Source: Rhizophagus irregularis (taxonomy: Eukaryota; Glomeromycota; Glomeromycetes; Glomerales; Glomeraceae). Taken from it: DNA of 64,000 nt. The stretch covers positions 4,340,001 to 4,404,000 of the forward strand of contig NC_089437.1 in the NCBI RefSeq assembly GCF_026210795.1, given 5' to 3'. The position numbers and the translations under genes were made by a program. The notes below the pieces were generated by a model. The model saw nothing but the letters and a program-made list of their open reading frames with translations, was not told the DNA's origin and ran no database searches. This document shows, piece by piece, positions 32,640 through 46,151 of this stretch (position 1 is the first letter of the stretch; each line of letters begins with the position of its first letter).

Positions 32640-33290
32640 TAATTTTTTTATTAGATGCTTGAGCCTATTTATCTTTAAAATACCATTCCTTCCAAAAATA
32701 AATCACAATCATAATAAATTATTATTATTTTTATAGAATTATATTATTTTACTAATATATTCTTTCCAAATTTTATTTATATCTGTAATAAATATACCAT
32801 TTAATTTTACAAGTTTTATAATTACAGTTTTCCAAAAATTTAAAGGACAGAATATTCTTTCTGAATTATTTGTAACTCCCCAATTAGGATTTATCACAGA
32901 ATATTTTTCATAAGCCATTTTTGGATTATAAGAATAATATACATTCTATCTGTTTATTTGATGCTAATCATTATTTAATAGCTCTTTGAAATTTGTACTT
33001 CAAGCTATACTGTTTGTATTGCATTAATTTTTGCAAAATCTTTATCAGTTAAGATAATACAAAATTTCTTCAAATTTTGTTCTTTTAAAATTTGCATTCA
33101 ATTAGTAAGTATGCCTCTTATATTTTTGCATTTTCTAGCTGAAATTAAAAGATATCTAAGAGAAAATCCAATACCATCAAATACTTCTATAATAGTATAT
33201 AATTCTTATTCCATATTATTTGTTTTATAAGTTGCATCACTAGAAATAATATCATTATATAAAATAATGTTGAAAGGCTGAATATTAGAG
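32640..33290 (-). pseudogene. Decayed MULE (Mutator-like) transposase fragment
   Basis: The minus-strand reading has SDATYKTNNME followed by LYTIIEVFDGIGFSLRYLL, supplying the first Asp of the MULE catalytic core. About 40 residues later comes FCIILTDKDFAKINAIQTV, supplying the second Asp. Lower coordinates contain an ERIFCPLNFWKTVI...EFYKNNNNLL-like stretch typical of the region after the core. Several stops interrupt it. MULE transposases cut and paste elements with 9-bp duplications; no termini were found here. The zinc-knuckle tail at 8179-8484 is a separate, distant fragment. Confidence 0.7.
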
Positions 33291-33299
33291 TTCTATTAG

Positions 33300-33700
33300 T
33301 CTGAATACAATATATTTAATGAATAAAAAAAGGGAAAATTTTCATAAATTTAAAATTATAAATAAAATCTAAACCAAATGTAAATAAATTAATGTTTTAT
33401 TCAGACCATTTAAAGATAAATATAAGTCTTCTATATATATTGTATATAGTATATATAAAATTTAATGATATTATTTAATATATAATATATCTTTTATATA
33501 TAATGAAAAGTCTGAACTATTTCTAAAAAAAAAAATAAATTGGTTTAGTTTAATAAAAAAAATAATGAAAAAAACAAGCTTTTATACTAATTCTATATGT
33601 CTATACATTTTAGAATAAATTATTTCTAAAAAAAAAAGAAATAAAAAATATATATTAGTTTTTTTTAAATAAAAAAAATAAAACCAAAAAAAGTTTAATT
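33300..33700. other. AT-rich spacer, no gene seen
   Basis: A/T tracts only; possibly the far upstream part of the decayed MULE, but nothing is readable. Confidence 0.4.
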
Positions 33701-33719
33701 ACTAAATGAAAAATATTTT

Positions 33720-34335
33720 TACCCCATTTTTGTTAAATATTTAAAAACATTTACAAAAAATGTTTTTTTTATGAAATTATTAATAAAAAATAGTTTCACA
33801 ATATTTTTATTAAAACAATTAAAAAAATATTTTCACAATATTTTCTGTTAAAACAATTAAAAAACATTATGAAAACCATTTTTTTATCAAATTGCTTAAT
33901 AAAAATATTTTTACAATATTTTTTGTTAAAATAATTAAAAATATTGCAAGACATTTTTTTATTTATTAAATTTGCAACATTTTTATAAAATAATAAAAAA
34001 ATGTTTTTTTAATAAACAAATAGTTTTACAACTTTTTGCAAAAATATTCTTTATCTTTATTAAATTTTTTTATTAGATTCGGTAATTAGTTTAGTAAATT
34101 TACTGAAACTGATAGTAAAATTTACCAAAACTGATTGGTAAATTTACTGAAACTAATTTTATCAAAAGTTTTAGTTTAATAAATTAATTTGGTAAATTAC
34201 AAAACTGAAAGTGAAACTGCAGTTACTAAAACTAATCAATAATTTACTAAATAATTCAGTTTTAGTAAATTGCAAAACTGAAACTGATCTAATACTAGTA
34301 AAACTGATCAGTTTAATTCAGTATTTATTAATACC
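33720..34335. mobile_element. AT-rich word-terminus element (AAACTG words)
   Basis: The left part repeats AAAATATTTTTACAATATTTT-like hairpins separated by AATTAAAA. The right part is packed with AAACTGAAACTG and TTTAGTAAATT words (34080-34330). The layout parallels the 29.0 and 31.0 kb elements. The boundaries are approximate. Confidence 0.4.
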
Positions 34336-34734
34336 AATCAGAATTCTATATATAATATTATATTAAAAAATTGTAAAATTTTATTTTTTAAGATTTTTTT
34401 TTAAATTAAAAAATTTAAATTTTAATATATATAATAAAGGTAAATTTTATCTGAAATGATTTTTATTTCAATAAATTTTACTTCTATTAAATATTAAAAT
34501 CATTCTTTTAATATAATATTTTTTTTTATTTGCAATTGTCTTTTTAATTTATATGATATTTAAAAAATAGATATTGACTATTTTAGCTATATATAAAATT
34601 ATTTTAGCCAATAAAATTACTTTTATTTAGGTTAATTATATAAAAATTATTAATTTTTAAGTACTTATAAATTTTTATATACATATTTTTTGAAAATTTA
34701 ATTATTAATAATACTTGTTTTTTTATTAAATGAG

Positions 34735-34892
34735 CTGTATCTATATAGCTTTATAACTGCCCAACTGTGCATATGTGAGGTTCCAAAAAATGGGATAATA
34801 AGATAATATAAATAGCTTCCTATGTATTTATACATTTGTAAAATCTTGCTTGTTTTTTAATAAATGTGCAGTAGAATTATATAAAAAAAAAA
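34735..34892 (+). repeat. Dispersed repeat, copy 2
   Basis: Similar to 15365-15545: shared TATAACT.CCCAACTG, ATATGTG and TTTTTTAATAAATGTG.AGT blocks with an A-rich right edge. Confidence 0.45.
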
Positions 34893-36000
34893 TAATACTT
34901 GTTTTAAAGAATAAAGTTGCTGGTTTAAAATTATATTTTATTAAAAGTTTTTTAAGTGGATTTGAATTTATTATTAAATATAAATTTTTGGCATTATTCT
35001 TACTACTATTTTTTAAATTTAATAGAAGTAACAAATTTCTCTTTTAAATCAGATTTAGAAGCAACTGATGGGAAATTAGTTAGCTAATTCAACTGTTTTT
35101 ATAATTTAATATTAAAGTAAAGTGAGTATTTAAATAAATGTATTATATTTTCCCTTTTCTTAACAGTTTTTTTTTAGTATATAAATCTATTGCTAGTATT
35201 TATTTTACAGTAATTAAAGCTTGAAATAACTTAATAATTTTATATATTAAAACTTTATTGTAGTTTTATTAACCTAAAATTTTCAAAAAAATTTTCAAAA
35301 ACATTATTAACTATATCGCGAATTTTATTGTTTTATTTGGCTATGTAGAATTAAAAATAATGATGTAAATTATATGATATAAATTGTCAATAAACAAATT
35401 ATTGTTATTTAGGTCAGATTTCAAGAGAATAAAATCTTAATTAAAGTTAAATTTAATATTAAAAAAAAACGATATCTAAAATTTTTTCTTGCACCTAATT
35501 ACACGTGATATCCTTGTAGGCGATAAGTTCCGTTTGTTGAATTATAAACATTTAAATGTAATGTAACACCGATCTGTAGATCAAAATAAACGGCTGTCCC
35601 GTTTTATTGGCGTTGAACAGAATCATAACCTTTTTTTAGCTTGTACATGTGTTTATATTTGAAAAATAAATATGTATTTAATTTCGTATTTTTGTGAAAA
35701 CAGGCAAAGTTGGGTTTTATAAACAATTTTATTGGTTCATAATGATTTTAAAAAATTTCTTTTTTTCTTATAATAAATGTACAAATATTATTATATATTT
35801 AAACTTACTGCATGAAGCTCACCGTTAAACGTTTCAAAATACGACATGCAGGGAAACATATGCAAGGAAATTTACTTAATAACTACTAGCGTATATTGAA
35901 AATTTTTCTCTTAAAAAGAATGATTATTTCGAAAACTTTAATTTCCTATCCTTAATATTTTTTTTTTTTCCTATTATTATTTTACTTTCTTTTAAGAACA
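34893..36000. other. Upstream region of TPR gene 1, no gene seen
   Basis: Mostly A/T tracts. A slightly less AT-rich stretch at 35480-35660 contains ATTACACGTGATATCC. No motif can be tied to regulation from sequence alone. Confidence 0.4.
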
Positions 36001-38070
36001 ATGAAATTTTTAATTAATAATCAAATAAAAGAGGTACTTTGGTTTTTTTGGTTTTTTTTTTTGAATTTATTTATTTTAATTTTATTTATAATTTCGTCAA
36101 TTGCTCAATTACAGAAGGAAAAAGTTCCCTGTTCACCAACAGATTCGCCGCCAAATTCACCATCAAAATCTCAACCTACATTCGTTTGGACTGGAGACCT
36201 CTTGGATGTAGCCACCACATCTCAAAAATCCAAAAAATCCCTTGATGATTCTACCTCGTTTTATAAATGCCTCTTACGAAAATCTTTCAACCCTTCGAAA
36301 TTTAAATTAATCAAAGCTCAATTATTAAATGATCATAAGAAAATAGTAGAATATGCCACTCAATTACTTGAAAATTATCCAAACAGTTACGCGATTAGAT
36401 ACATTCGAGCTGATGCTTATCGAACTTTAATGGAATATAAAAAAGCAAAAATTGACCTTGATTTAGCTGTTTCCCAAAAACCGAAAAAACAGGAAGCAAT
36501 TTGTTTTAGAGGTGTTATGCAATGCTTTCTTCGAAATTTTGATGAAGCATTAAATGATCTTAATAAAGCAATTCACATGGAAAAGAATGATGGTTATGCT
36601 TATAAATGGAGAGCGTATTGTTATTATAAATTACATCGGTATGATCAAGCTCTTGAAGATATTAATAAAACCATTGATAATGGTGTAGCAGCGGATGTCT
36701 TTGCTTACATTATTCGTGCTGATATTAATCGTGAATTGAAAAATTATGATGAAGGAAAAGCTGATATCAAAAAAGCCCTAAAATTTAAATTGAATAAAGT
36801 CGATAAAGCTAATATAATTTGTAATCATGGTATCATAAATATGAGAGCCAAGTGCTATAATGAAGCTATCGAAGATTTTACGCAGGTAAATTATAAATCA
36901 ACTAATTATTAATTATACGTAATATTATATATGTTTATTTACCGTTTTTATTTTTTTTTTTAATAGGCATTAAAATTGCAACCCAATAACGCAATTGTTC
37001 TTCAAAATCGAAGTAGTGTTTATCGCACGTTAAAAAAATTAGATGAATCTCTGGAAGATTTAGAAAAAGCATGCCTCATTGACCCAAATAGCACACATCA
37101 ATATGGGGTACGTGGAGCTTTGTATATGGAAATGAAAAAATGGAACGACGCAATGAAAAATCTCAATTTAGCCATAAAACATCATCCTGACAATGTTTGT
37201 TCTTATTCTAATCGTGGAGAATTATTGGTCAAGTTAAGAAAATATGATGAAGCTTACCTTGACATTAAAAAGGCATTAGAAATTGATCCTCAACACATGG
37301 TTTCTCTTCAACAAATGACAGATGTTTGTCGAAGAATAGGAAATTATTCGGAAGCATTATCAATGGCAAATAAATCTTTAACTATTTATCCTAATAATAT
37401 AAACACTTTGTTACTTCGCTCAGAAATCTATTATCATCAAAATCTTTTTCAAGAAGCTCTCAAAGATTTAGATAATGCTATTAAACTTTCACCGAAAATA
37501 TCCACATCATATTGTTGTCGTTCCGAAGTATATTGTAAACTTAAAAATTATGATCTTGCTTTAGCTGACATTAATAAAGCATTATCAATTCGAGATTCAA
37601 ACCCTTTTGCTTATGAGATACGTGGAAATATCTATCGAAAGCTTGGCAAGTATAGCGAAGCTTTAAATGATTTTAATAAATCCTTAGAATTGCAACCATT
37701 TGACCAAAATTCAGATGATCAAATCGAAAGGAGTAATTCAGGATATGATGAAGGTTACGTTTTAATCTTTAAAATGCAAGGAGAACGAAACTTTGCAAAT
37801 TTCTACGCAAGACGTGGAGCAACACTCTTTGCATCAAACCGTTACGAAGAGGCATTATCAGATTTAAATCAAGCATTAAAATTACAATCTGAACATCTAC
37901 TTTCATTTAAAAAACGAGCATGTGTTTATCAAAAAATGGGTAAATTAGATTTAGCATTAAATGATATTAATAAATTTTTAGAACTTAGAGAAAAATACAG
38001 TAAAATTGGTCGTAAATCGGATAGTACCGCTGGAATACGAATTCGTGATTGTATTATAAAAGGAGATTAA
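36001..38070 (+). CDS. TPR-repeat protein, gene 1 of a tandem pair
   Basis: Exon 36001-36885 joins exon 36967-38070 across a GT-AG intron in phase 0 (662 residues if the first part is unspliced). The protein is almost entirely tetratricopeptide repeats of about 34 residues, more than a dozen, with typical A..YR.L..Y..A..D...A....P patterns. TPR arrays are protein-binding scaffolds; no catalytic domain is seen. A conserved loop (GYDEGYVLIFKMQGERNFA) sits between C-terminal repeats. The first 38 residues look hydrophobic, but 36034-36114 is 81 bp, T-rich, starts GT and ends ACAG, so it is probably an in-frame intron. The neighbouring paralogue has a 30-nt first exon that supports this. Spliced, the protein would be 635 residues and soluble. 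Confidence 0.88.
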
Positions 38071-40673
38071 AAAATTAGACCTAAAAAGTATTATAGAATT
38101 TTTGTTAACCTTATTATTATTGTATATTATTGCATAATATACATCATTCATTCATTCATTGAACATATTTATCAAATAAATAAATGCACGCGGGCAATGT
38201 GTTTCTGTTTCATTTTACGTTGTATATTGATTGAAAATAATAAAAGTTTTTGAATTGAATGGCACAGCGAAAACTTCTATACTTCTATCATAATCATCGT
38301 GATACCAATAACCTTTCTGTTCCACCAAAATATTCCGTTTGAGCCCTATCATTTATATAATTTATATATACTGCGATACATTGTAAATATTCAATTTCTG
38401 AATTATTGTGACGCAATAGTAAATTCGCGTTTAATTTTTTTAAACGAATGAAATTAAACAAATACTTTTTTTTGACCGAATTTCTAAATATAGCGATCCT
38501 TAAATGAGTATCATTGAATATGACAACATACGCATGCATGCGTTTCTCTACTGTGAACCGTTAAACGAATCTAATTTGATATTAGATTATAGAAAATGCT
38601 ATACCTTAATTTCGAATGGTACATACAAGTACTTTAATCATGACACCACGCACGCTTTTTGTTTCACCAACATTTATATATACACACAACGAACAAATGC
38701 GATATATTAAGTGTACTCATATTTTCGGGAGCTCCCTTCTCAAGTAATATTGTATTCAGTATTGTATTCTCAAGTATTTGTATCCCCAAGTAATGTATTC
38801 TCCAAGTATCCCCAATATTCTCGCAATTGACGCAGTAGTGAATTCGCGTGAAATTATTTTAACGAATGAAAACCAAACAAATACTGTTTTTTAACCAAAT
38901 TTCTAATTATAGGAGCCCCTTAAGAGAGAAATAATCAAATGTTTCAAATTTTCGCAAATATTTATGCGAGCTAATCTCGTGTAACTGATATGATGTTTAC
39001 GAGAATAGAAAATTAAAAAGAAGAGAAATTATAAAATAAAAATGCACGGACAAAGTAAAGTTATTATTCAAAAAGAGTGCATTACTGGAATTTTTGAGAT
39101 ATCATACATAATATTCATGTAAAGAATGGTTACCTAAAGGTACTATTAAATAAAGATCTACTTAAACGTTTCAACTCACGTAAAATTTCCCTAACTTTTA
39201 TGTAACGAAAAAAGGATAAATTTTCTTTACTACGCCATGAAATTAAACTATAATTGGTTAAAACTCAAAAGAATCTATCCAATTATATTTGACCCCAAGA
39301 TCATCATGCACGATTTTGTTCAATGATAAGAAGTTCCATTGTTCTAAAAACATTTTTTACCCCCAAAATTTCCCGCCCAACAACCTTTTTTTTTAAAAAA
39401 AAAATGGATTGGTACCGTATGTAGAAGTATTTAACTGCAAAAGAATAATTTTGTAACCAAATAATAATAATAAAAATAATGCATTAATTCTTTATATTTA
39501 TTCATTCAAGTAGGAAAGAAACGATTGAAAGAGAAAATATTACATTCAACTTCTACTTTCAACCCATTTAATAATAATTCAACGCATTCAACGCATTCAA
39601 CGCATTTCAACATATTTAACCTTATCTGATGTCTTTTAATTTGTCTGGAAATAAAACCTGTAAATAACGATTTTATATTTCCTTATTTTACCAAATTCTA
39701 AGAATCTTAAGAATCTATAAATCGATTATTATTACCTTATCATTTCAAATCTCCATGACAAGAAACAAGGTTTCACAAAAAATCATCAAAGCAATAATCT
39801 CTTTTGTTTATTCCCTCGCCTCAGACTCTAATTAGTTAAATTAGTAAGTACTCGTGTAGAATCGTATGCATTACGGAAATTCATCAACAGGAATAAACAA
39901 ACAATTTGAACAGGAACAAATATAAAAAAAAAACCGGATTTAACAGGTTTTTTCAAAAAACTTGCTGGTATGGAATATAAACAAATTGAATTTGGAGAAT
40001 AAAAAAATTTTGTCTCATTGTTATAGTTAATGTAAGTTTAATCAACACGCCTAAATGTACCTATATATAAAATCATATCTACATTAAGAAAAAATAATTG
40101 TGCTAGGAGATGTAAATATTTATGCTTAAATAACACGTAGGATGTGTCGTTGGATTATGTATGACTCGGCTTGTTTATAATCTTGGAATTTTAGATTTTT
40201 AAACTAAACTTATTTATAATGTTTTGGGGGGCATGTCTTAGAAACAGTTCAGGAAACGAAACATCAAAGAAATATCTAAATGTATCTAAATGTAGGGGAT
40301 AAGCGATTATTATTTTAAATGATGTGCATATTTGATGTGTAAACAAGTTGATATCAATCAAAACTGGTTTTTTTTTTCTAAAGGAAAAAAAAACCCATTA
40401 AAGCAAACGATATATCCCACCTATTTCTGTTTTTCATCGAAACTTCATTGAATTTGATCATACATTATTTTTTTTAAGAAATATTTTCAACCCGTAAAAT
40501 AATAATAAAAAAAAAAATTAAAAATATATTTTTTCTTTCCTTTACATTCCTTACGCTAAGAAAATTATTAATAATATTTCACGTCTTTTTATCATATTTA
40601 TTATTCCTTTGAAAAAACCCATATATAACATATCATACCAAAATTTTTGTATATATATCAAACAATATTCACT
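38071..40673. other. Intergenic region between the TPR genes
   Basis: No gene is supported. It contains a ~110-bp direct repeat (about 38397-38505 and 38824-38932), short ATTCTCAAGTA words at 38730-38815, and TTCAACGCA microsatellite units at 39570-39612. The rest is AT-rich. Confidence 0.5.
38397..38932 (+). repeat. Pair of ~110-bp direct repeats downstream of TPR gene 1
   Basis: Both copies contain TTGTGACGCA/TTGACGCAGTAGT.AATTCGCG followed by AACGAATGAAA..AAACAAATACT and AATTTCTAA.TATAG. Copies start near 38401 and 38825. Confidence 0.55.
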
Positions 40674-42981
40674 ATGAAAAGTTTCTTGAACAGAGTACAT
40701 AAGGTATTTTAAATTCCTTTTACACAATGTTCGTTCTTTTGACAAAGATTTGAATAATAATTATTCTATATTTCTCACTTACCTTTCGTTATAGGAAACC
40801 ATTAACAAAAGTTTTAATATTAATATATCGAATACTAAAACAAAATTATGTCGCTCGGCATTTTGGACTTGTGGTTTATCGAAAACTATTTATTCAAATC
40901 GAACTATCCCAGAAGAAAAAGAAGAAAAAGAGAAAATTAAATCTTCTTTTAATTTAAAACGACAATTTCAAAGATTAAAAATCATAAATTTAGCAAAATT
41001 TAACCTTTTTAAAGCACAATTTTTTGAGGATGATAAACAAATTATTTTATGGTGTACAAAATTACTTGATGTTAATCCTGATAGTTACAATACGTTATGT
41101 GATAGAGCAGAGTCATTTCGAGAACTTAAAAATTATGAAAATGCTATATATGACTTGGATCATGCAGTTATTCTAAAACCTTATAAGGCAAGAGCTTGGT
41201 GTCTAAGAGGAATAGTTAAAAGCCTACAAAAATCTTATGTTGATGCAATTTGCGATCTTGATAAGGCTATTGAAATTAATCCTAAAAGCAGTCTAGCTTA
41301 TAAATGGCGTGCTTATTGTTATTATATGATGAAATGCTTTGAAGAAGCTTTAACCGATTTAAATATTGCTATTAAAATTGGACCAGCTGACGCGTTTACA
41401 TTTATTAATCGTGCGGATGTTAACCGAGAATTAAAAATGTATGAAAATTCTAAAAAAGATATTGAAATGGCATTTAAATTCAAGACTGATAGAGCTTTAG
41501 CATATGGAACTCGCGGAGTGATTCACCTTGATAATGGTCGATATCAAGAAGCAGTTCGTGATCTAAACAAGGTAAATGGATAATCTTTTGTGTATCATTG
41601 CACATTAATACTGCGCCATACGTGTAAAATTTATTAACTTTGATACAAAATCAACTATTTAAAAGACTTTAGAATTTCAACCGAACAACGCAATTGCATT
41701 GAGAAATCGTAGTGGAGCTTACAGAATGTTGATGCTTCCTGATGAGGCTTTAGAGGATTTGGAAAAAGCTTGTCTTCTCGAACCAGATAGTGATTATCAA
41801 CATGGACTTCGTGGTGCAATATATCTAGATATGAGACGTTGGAGTGAAGCCATGAAATCTCTTAATAAAGCTTTAGATTACTATCCTGCTAAAGTTAGTC
41901 CAATCGGAAATCGGGCTGAACTTTACGTTAAACTGAGAAGATATGGTATATAATTTTTATTTGATTGGTTTATTATATTATCTACTCTTTAAAGTTCCAT
42001 CAATTTTTGCTAACTTAAAAAATTTTTTTTATTGAAGATGAAGCATTAATTGATGTTAATCGTGCGTTAGAACTTGAACCGGATAACGCAGTTGCTTTAC
42101 AACAAATTTCCGATATTTATCGACGTTTAAGAAAATATAAAGAGGCATTAAATTTTGCAGATAGAGCATTAATAATAGAACCTTTAAATGTTAATACTTT
42201 ATTACTTCGAGCTGATATTTATTATTTAATGAAACGGCCACAAGATGCTCTTTTAGATTTAGATAGAGCTATAAAAATTGCTCCCAAAAATTCTTATGCT
42301 TATTGTTCTAGAGGGGAACTTTATTGTAAACTTCGTCGTTATGGTAAGAAATTAATAATTATTTAATTTATTTATACAAATTTTTTTCTTTTTTTTAATT
42401 AATCAAAAATTTCTTTCGACTTTTTAATAGATGATGCTTTAACAGATCTTAACAAAGCATTGAAAATTAAAGCTACAAATGTATACGTACTTGAAAATCG
42501 AGGAAATGTTTATAGAAAACTCGAAAGATTTCATGACGCCTTATTAGATTTTAATAAATCATTGGAATTGGAACCATTAAATTCATCTTATGTTGATTCA
42601 GATGATCATGATCCTAATGTTAAAAGAAATCATCGTGGATATGATGAAGGCTTTATCGTGACGCAACAAATGCAAGGTGAAAGAAATTTTGCAAGCGTTT
42701 TCAGTAAAAGAGGAGAAACTTATTTAAAACTTGATAAATATGAAGAAGCTTTAAATGATTTTAATAAGGCATTAGAACTACAGAATGAGCACTATTATTC
42801 TTTAAAGAAACGTGCATATATATATTGGAAGTTAAACAAATTAGATTCAGCTTTGAATGATATAAATAAATTCCTCGAATTGAAACCAAATTATTTATCA
42901 GGTATTCGATTGAGGGACAATATTTTACAAGATATCCAACGAATTGATGAAAGATTATTAACAAGATTAAGTATAATATGA
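40674..42981 (+). CDS. TPR-repeat protein, gene 2 of a tandem pair
   Basis: The model is 40674-40703, 40795-41571, 41666-41945, 42041-42343 and 42431-42981, all GT-AG and in phase, 646 residues. The large second exon has no usable ATG and is open only back to an acceptor at 40794. The tiny ATG exon MKSFLNRVHK is the best start found, and it is the least certain part. The protein is a TPR array similar to gene 1 along its length, including the GYDEGFIVTQQMQGERNFA loop and the final ALNDINKFLEL repeat. Expected role is a protein-interaction scaffold; no enzyme domain is present. It has two more introns than gene 1, both falling after the first base of a codon at equivalent K/RRYG-DEA repeat positions. 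Confidence 0.82.
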
Positions 42982-42984
42982 TAA

Positions 42985-45900
42985 TTGATTCAATAGATTT
43001 ATTATCAAGTATAATTTTTTATATAACATATATATTATATACAGTATATTTATATTTTTAGATTATTTCAATATTATAATATCATATATATATTATTATA
43101 TTCATTATTACTTTTTTACAATTCTCTCCTTAGAATATTTGGGGGGTAATAGATTGCTTTTGTAGCACTAGCCCCTTATATTATTAAAAAAAAAGTGATA
43201 TTATGCTAATTACTTTATTATGATTAATCCTATAAAAAAATTATCCGGAAATAACTTTCCAAAATTCCTCATGAAATGACATTATTTTATGGGTTTAAAT
43301 AAAAATAAGGATGATAAAAAAATATTTTTACGGTGGATTCAATGAAACTTGAGACAATATTTGACTAAAACAAAAATGAATACAGTAAAATAATTAATTT
43401 GCATATAAATGAGTTCTAAAAATAAGCTAAAAAAATAAGGAGAAAGGAGTTTTGTAACTTTCTTTTTGAATTTCCAAAACGTCATTGAAAATTTGAAAGA
43501 ATATCATAGATATTTCTAGATATTTTTACCTTAAATATTATTTTCTTCCCACGATTCTTTTTTACCGAATGCACTCCTAGAGATTTATTTCTAATTTAAG
43601 AGGAAATACGCGAAACACCATATCTAAATCTGTTCAGGGAGAAATTGACTGGGTTTAGTTCAAAAATGTGCGAACATGACATCATCGAAACTTTTGAAAG
43701 TGGTTCGCATAATACATGAAAATTGTAAAGAAATTCTCAATAATATTATAAAATCTATATTTAAATCTGTCCAAGGGGAAAAGGGATTGTCTTTACCTAT
43801 ACATATATTGTATATATTGTCTAGCTTTTTTTTTAACGCGACTGACTCAATTGAATTTTAGTTTCACATGACAAATATATATGACATATATGACATAGTA
43901 AAGAATCGACCTACAAAAACGATAAACTGATAATCATAAGTAATCATAGGGATAGTGGTCAATCATGTAGAAAACATTCAATTTTGGAAATTTTTTGAAA
44001 CTTGAGAGTAATATTTGACAATAAATGACAATAAATGCATATATACTGTAATAATTTAGTTTAAATGAGTGCCAAAATAAGTTAAAAAATAAGGGGAAAG
44101 GAGTCTTGAACTTCCAAATTCCATCCAAAAAAGAACCTATTTACTTAATTGACAGGGTTTGGTTAAAAATATGACGTGGTGCCACATTATGGCTCGGTGA
44201 TTTTCAAAAAAAAAGCAAACTAAGACTTTTTCCTTTAAAATAAAGCTCCTAAAATTCCTAAAATAAAACGTATTTCATTCACTCTATTAAAAGTCTACTT
44301 ATAAGTTGGGATGATGTTAAAAATTCCATTCTTGACTTTAAAATATGACCTCTTTGCCGATCATTTCCGAATTTGGATTTAACGAAAAACAAATTAGATG
44401 TTTAAAGCCACCTTAAGTAAACCTTTCTTTTTTATTTTTGCTGCGCCACACCTGCGATGTCATTATTATTTATAATCGCTACTAATATATTTTTATTTTT
44501 GAAGGTATTCATTTCATAATACACATTTCTATACAATCGATTTAGGATATTGGTCCAAGGGGAAAGGGATGAATTTTCTATACTTATACATATACATATT
44601 GTTTTTTTTACGCGACAAACTATCTCGGTATTAAAAATTTGGTTTCATATGACAGATATATATGACATAAACAAGGATCTTAGATCTACAAAAATAACGA
44701 TTAACCGTAAATCAACCATTAATCGCATTAATCGTAATTGAAAAACTTCATTGTATTCCGGAGACATTCAATTTTGGAAAATTTAAGAATTTTACATATA
44801 AGGCATATATTTATAAATTTAGAATCCGGTCGGGATCCCCTGATAGGATAAATGTCAATAAAAAAGTTGCAGAGAAAAGTATCATGAGAACAATTGACTA
44901 GTTTAGTAGGGGGAGGGGGGAATTAGTAGCATTATTATTAAATTATTATATATAATTAAGACTATATTAAGTTAACACATGATTATAATATAAAAATTAG
45001 AGCAATGAAATTAATTTTAATTGGTTTAATTTTATATGATATATTCTCCTTTATTAAATATATCATTTTATTACAAATATAGTATATTTTTAATTTTTTT
45101 TTTTGATATCCTTCGATTTTTGGATTATCATTACTTTTACTTATCAACTCCTATCTTTTCATTCCTTTATAATTTATATCAAAATATAGTAAAATTTTCT
45201 AAATGAAGTCATCTGAATTGTAGTCAGATGATTTTTCGTATTTATGACACTGCATATACCTTATGAACAATTATGAACAAAGGAAAAATAAAGAGAAGAA
45301 AAATCGTACGATTTTTGATGCATAAATTTTTTGAGAAACCCTTTGATCTTATATGTAAACAAAAAATAGTCCATCCCTGCAAATAATAAATGTGATTTTC
45401 GAAAACAAATTTCAATTGGATCTCATATTTATGTAATTCATGTCCAATCAAATGATCTGTTATTGTTAAAAAATAACGGAAATTTCTTTTATAGCCATTC
45501 TAAAAATTCGAAACGTGTTTATATTCCTTACAAATATTTACAAAAAATACAAACATTAGATGTATTAAAAAGTCTCGACTGATTCCTTGGTATATAGTTT
45601 TCAAATTCACATGATATCTATTATTATGGCAAAAAAACAAATCGTACCAGATATATTAGAACAAATTAAATATGTTATTGAAAAAATTGATTTTTGAATT
45701 GAGTAAATAAACGATACGAGAGATACGATAATTTGTTAAAATAAGAATCATGTAATTTTTATCAAAAAAAAAAAAAAATCTATATATCGAATACATCGAA
45801 TATGTACATTATTTCACCTAATTATTAACTCATTATAATATGAAAATTTTTTTTATTATTGTTTTTCATTTAATTTATTTTATATAAATCTTTTAGGTTT

Positions 45901-46151
45901 AGATTTAGATTGATTTTCCGAATTCATGAATATCTCGTGAAAATAATAAACGATTTACAAAAAGAATTTGAACTTGGAAGGAGTAATTGGTAACAAAATC
46001 CGTAATCTTCGATATCACATGACCGATTTTTTTAACAAACATTTATATAAATCAGAACAATTTTGCCCAAGTTATTAAAAATTTTTTTTAAAAAAAAGAC
46101 AAAAAATCTCATATTTCTTATTTTATTTCCTAGCGAAAATATTTAAATAAA
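42985..46151. other. Intergenic region, no gene seen
   Basis: It holds a diverged tandem duplication (separate entry) and AT-rich DNA. Short ORFs, such as a 23-codon frame near 45634, are not supported as genes. Confidence 0.5.
43330..44780 (+). repeat. Diverged tandem duplication, two copies of ~650-790 bp
   Basis: Copy 1 (about 43330-43985) and copy 2 (about 43986-44780) share blocks in order: GAAACTTGAGA.AATATTTGAC; ATAAGCTAAAAAAATAAGG.GAAAGGAGT; GTCCAAGGGGAAA.GGGAT; TTTCA.ATGACA.ATATATGACATA; and ACATTCAATTTTGGAAA. Confidence 0.6.

Noticed and set aside
34828-35047. Overlapping small ORFs on both strands
   Set aside because: AT-rich low-complexity frames over a dispersed repeat; no conserved motif.
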